A stretch of 64,000 nucleotides of DNA from NCBI RefSeq assembly GCF_001667505.1, contig NZ_LZHZ01000033.1:98739-162738 (forward strand), given 5' to 3'. The notes under the pieces were generated by a model. That model saw only the letters and a program-made list of their open reading frames with translations. It made no database searches and had not been told where the DNA came from. Of the stretch, positions 62,558 to 64,000 are shown in pieces. Position 1 is the first letter of the stretch, and each line of letters starts with the position of its first letter. The translations under genes were made by a program, and so were the position numbers. This DNA comes from Mycobacterium sp. ACS1612 (GTDB taxonomy: Bacteria; Actinomycetota; Actinomycetes; Mycobacteriales; Mycobacteriaceae).

Positions 62558-63841
62558 TCAGGCGGCGTTGCGCCACGCGATCTCGTCGGCGAACGCGATT
62601 TCGATGCTGCTCACTGAGGATCGCGGCCTGCCCGGCAATGGTGGTGCCTTCGATTTGTGGCGGGCTCCGGTGGGCGTGGTGACCTCGGAGGTGTGTGTGC
62701 CGTCCCGATCGCGTTTCGTGGTGATCCGCCAACCGGGAGCCTCTTTCGCGTAGTTGCAGGCCTCGCAGGCGCCGCGTCCGTTGAGGCCATTTGTCTCGCC
62801 ACCAGTGGCGTGCGAGTTCGCATAGTCGGTGTGGCGGATCGGCGCGTCGCAGTAGGGAGTGCGGCAGGTGTCGTCCCTGAAGGCGATGAATTGCGCGAGT
62901 CCTTTGGGGAACAAGCGAGCCCGCGACTCCATAGCCACCAGCGCACCGGAGGCGGGATGGCGGTAGAGCCGACGCAGAGTGGCCTTGGAGCGTTCGTCGG
63001 CGATAGCTCTGCTCGCCAGGTGGCAGGCGATGGCAGCGGGGATCGGCCCGTACCCCTGGACCCGAGCCGGAGTGGTGTCGCCGCCCAGCAGCGTCTCATC
63101 AGAGATCACCAGGTCTATCGCGACGGGAGCGGGAACGTCCGCAGGGCGACCAGTGATCCTCTCGTAAGCCGTGTCGGCCATGACCTGACCACGGGATCGG
63201 TCGTCGAAGGTGGTGTCGGCTGCGCGCTTGAGCGAGGCGTAGATCCCGACCCCCTGCGCCATCGGCAGCAGCACTGTCACATAGGACATGTTGTCGGGTG
63301 CCGGACGCACAGTCACTGTGCGCTCTGACTCCGCGCGCACAGCGCGGTCGACAACAGCCTGCGGGTCCAGTTCGTAGGCAATGGATTTGGCGTCGGCCTC
63401 AATTGTCTTGTCGCCCTTGCCCTCGAGCTCAGACTGATCTGCGCACATCCGCACATCGAGCTTTCCGCGATCCTCGATGCTCAGGCACGCCGACTCCTTC
63501 ACGATCAGGGTGGCCCGCCATTCGGAGAGCGCGCCGGCCTCCAATGCCGCCAGGGTGTGGGGCATCTCGTGAACCAGAGCCTTGGCGAAGCCGAGATGGC
63601 GATTGCCGCGGTTGGGGGCGTCGTGGCGAGCCAGTGCGATCTCGCTGGCCAGACCCTTGCCGCGGTTGGCCGCGGGTATGCCCTCGACCTCTTCCCGGGC
63701 CCGACGCTTCAGGTCGAGTGCTGCAGTCAGCCGCGCCTGGCCGGCAGCAGCGACAGCCTTTAGGTGTTCGAGCTCAGCGATGCCCTCGACCAGGGCCGCC
63801 TCATCGGCGTCCGGATCGACGTTCGCAAGTAGTTCGAACAT
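62558..63841 (-). CDS. 13E12 repeat family protein (DUF222 + HNH-like)
   Basis: A 427-residue protein of the mycobacterial 13E12/REP13E12 family. Residues 1-310 are the helical DUF222 domain (ELEHLKAVAAAGQARLTAAL, then APNRGNRHLGFAKALVHEMP). The C-terminus is an HNH-type zinc motif: CRTPYCDAPIRHTDYANSHA, then GGETNGLNGRGACEACNYAK. The His usually found in the DH pair is Tyr here (HTDYAN), which could abolish nuclease activity. The start is taken as ATG 63841 (MFELL), inside an SOS box; ATG 63865 is in frame upstream. DNA-damage induction is expected. Confidence 0.85.
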   Translation of the reverse strand: MFELLANVDPDADEAALVEGIAELEHLKAVAAAGQARLTAALDLKRRAREEVEGIPAANRGKGLASEIALARHDAPNRGNRHLGFAKALVHEMPHTLAALEAGALSEWRATLIVKESACLSIEDRGKLDVRMCADQSELEGKGDKTIEADAKSIAYELDPQAVVDRAVRAESERTVTVRPAPDNMSYVTVLLPMAQGVGIYASLKRAADTTFDDRSRGQVMADTAYERITGRPADVPAPVAIDLVISDETLLGGDTTPARVQGYGPIPAAIACHLASRAIADERSKATLRRLYRHPASGALVAMESRARLFPKGLAQFIAFRDDTCRTPYCDAPIRHTDYANSHATGGETNGLNGRGACEACNYAKEAPGWRITTKRDRDGTHTSEVTTPTGARHKSKAPPLPGRPRSSVSSIEIAFADEIAWRNAA

Positions 63842-63849
63842 ACGTTCGA
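63834..63849 (-). promoter_or_regulatory. LexA SOS box over the start codon
   Basis: TCGAAC-ATAC-GTTCGA is a perfect match to the mycobacterial SOS box TCGAAC-N4-GTTCGA. It spans the proposed start codon (63839-63841) of the 13E12-family gene. Members of this family are known LexA targets in M. tuberculosis. LexA bound here would block transcription until DNA damage occurs. Confidence 0.88.
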
Positions 63850-63930
63850 GTATAGGCGGTTCCACTGACTCAAACTTTCTGACAGGGTCGCGGTATTCAC
63901 AGCGTGGCTGTCGAGGAGGTTGGGTGGATC

Positions 63931-64000
63931 ATGGTCCGATCACGACGAACGAAGATCCCGGCCGAGGAGAAGACGCGGCTGGTGCTGGCGGTATTGGCCG
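63931..64000 (+). CDS. Transposase-like N-terminus (partial at window end)
   Basis: From ATG 63931 the frame runs open to the window end, starting MVRSRRTKIPAEEKTRLVLA. The Arg/Lys-rich start and the (A)EEK-x-RLVLAVLA helix look like the first helix-turn-helix of IS3-type or related transposase/OrfA proteins. AGGAGG lies about 11 bases upstream. Only 23 codons are visible, so the family is not certain and the insertion-element ends cannot be defined. Confidence 0.5.
   Translation, partial: MVRSRRTKIPAEEKTRLVLAVLA

Overview
The window is high-GC actinobacterial DNA from a mycobacterium, most likely an environmental or rapid-growing Mycolicibacterium. The assignment rests on recognisable orthologues in the order known from the Mycobacterium tuberculosis segment Rv1156-Rv1213: HhH-GPD protein, two Ala/Pro-rich secreted proteins, pimE, mutT2, typA/bipA, lpqW, mshB, fbiC, fdxC, dapC-type aminotransferase, pruC-pruA-pruB, fadD36, dapD/dapE, LOG-type phosphoribohydrolase, fadD6, folP2, gpgS, DivIVA-like protein, tagA, DUF3117 protein, glgM and glgC. 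M. tuberculosis numbers are quoted from memory of family knowledge; no search was run.

Layout. 1-5 kb: partial MFS exporter, acetate-type symporter with its DUF485 partner, HhH-GPD protein, a lone resolvase domain, a nitroreductase and a DUF1059 protein. 5-9 kb: secreted Ala/Pro-rich pair, pimE, pterin dehydratase, mutT2. 9-15 kb: a block standing where narGHJI lies in M. tuberculosis, with a membrane protein and a divergent GntR / ALDH-enoyl-CoA hydratase-MFS unit with tandem TCGTATACC operators. 15-20.4 kb: typA, lpqW, and an LCP cell-wall ligase. 20.4-27 kb: an AT-richer accessory stretch where M. tuberculosis has PE/PPE genes, here holding secreted Lys/Asp-rich low-complexity proteins, a ClC channel, mshB and small ORFs. 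27-35 kb: fbiC, DUF2231, YceI, a decayed fadH/padR deletion fusion, two tiny secreted-protein genes with matching palindromic operators, fdxC and dapC. 35-40 kb: the proline-utilisation locus pruC/pruAB, directly after dapC, without the pks3/mmpL10 lipid block. 40-49.5 kb: NUDIX, fadD36, VOC, M15 lipoprotein peptidase, divergent MFS/ROK pair, dapD/dapE, ABC-F protein. 49.5-54 kb: a PPE-like/PE-like pair facing an EspC-like protein and a STAND-type ATPase. 54-62.4 kb: fadD6, an alcohol dehydrogenase remnant, the folP2-gpgS-DivIVA-tagA run, and divergent glgM/glgC. 62.4-64 kb: a DUF4126 remnant, a 13E12/DUF222-HNH protein with an SOS box on its start codon, and the start of a transposase-like gene.

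Functional themes. Cell-envelope carbohydrate is prominent: pimE makes polar PIMs, lpqW sits at the PIM/LAM branch point, an LCP enzyme attaches glycopolymers, gpgS starts methylglucose lipopolysaccharide, and glgM/glgC make alpha-glucan precursors. Three steps of the diaminopimelate/lysine pathway are present (dapC, dapD, dapE). Redox and stress genes include mshB (mycothiol), fbiC (F420), fdxC, mutT2 and tagA. The most unusual segments are the ESX-substrate-like cluster at 49.5-54 kb, the twin small secreted genes at 32.9-33.4 kb and the Lys/Asp-rich secreted proteins at 20.5-27 kb.
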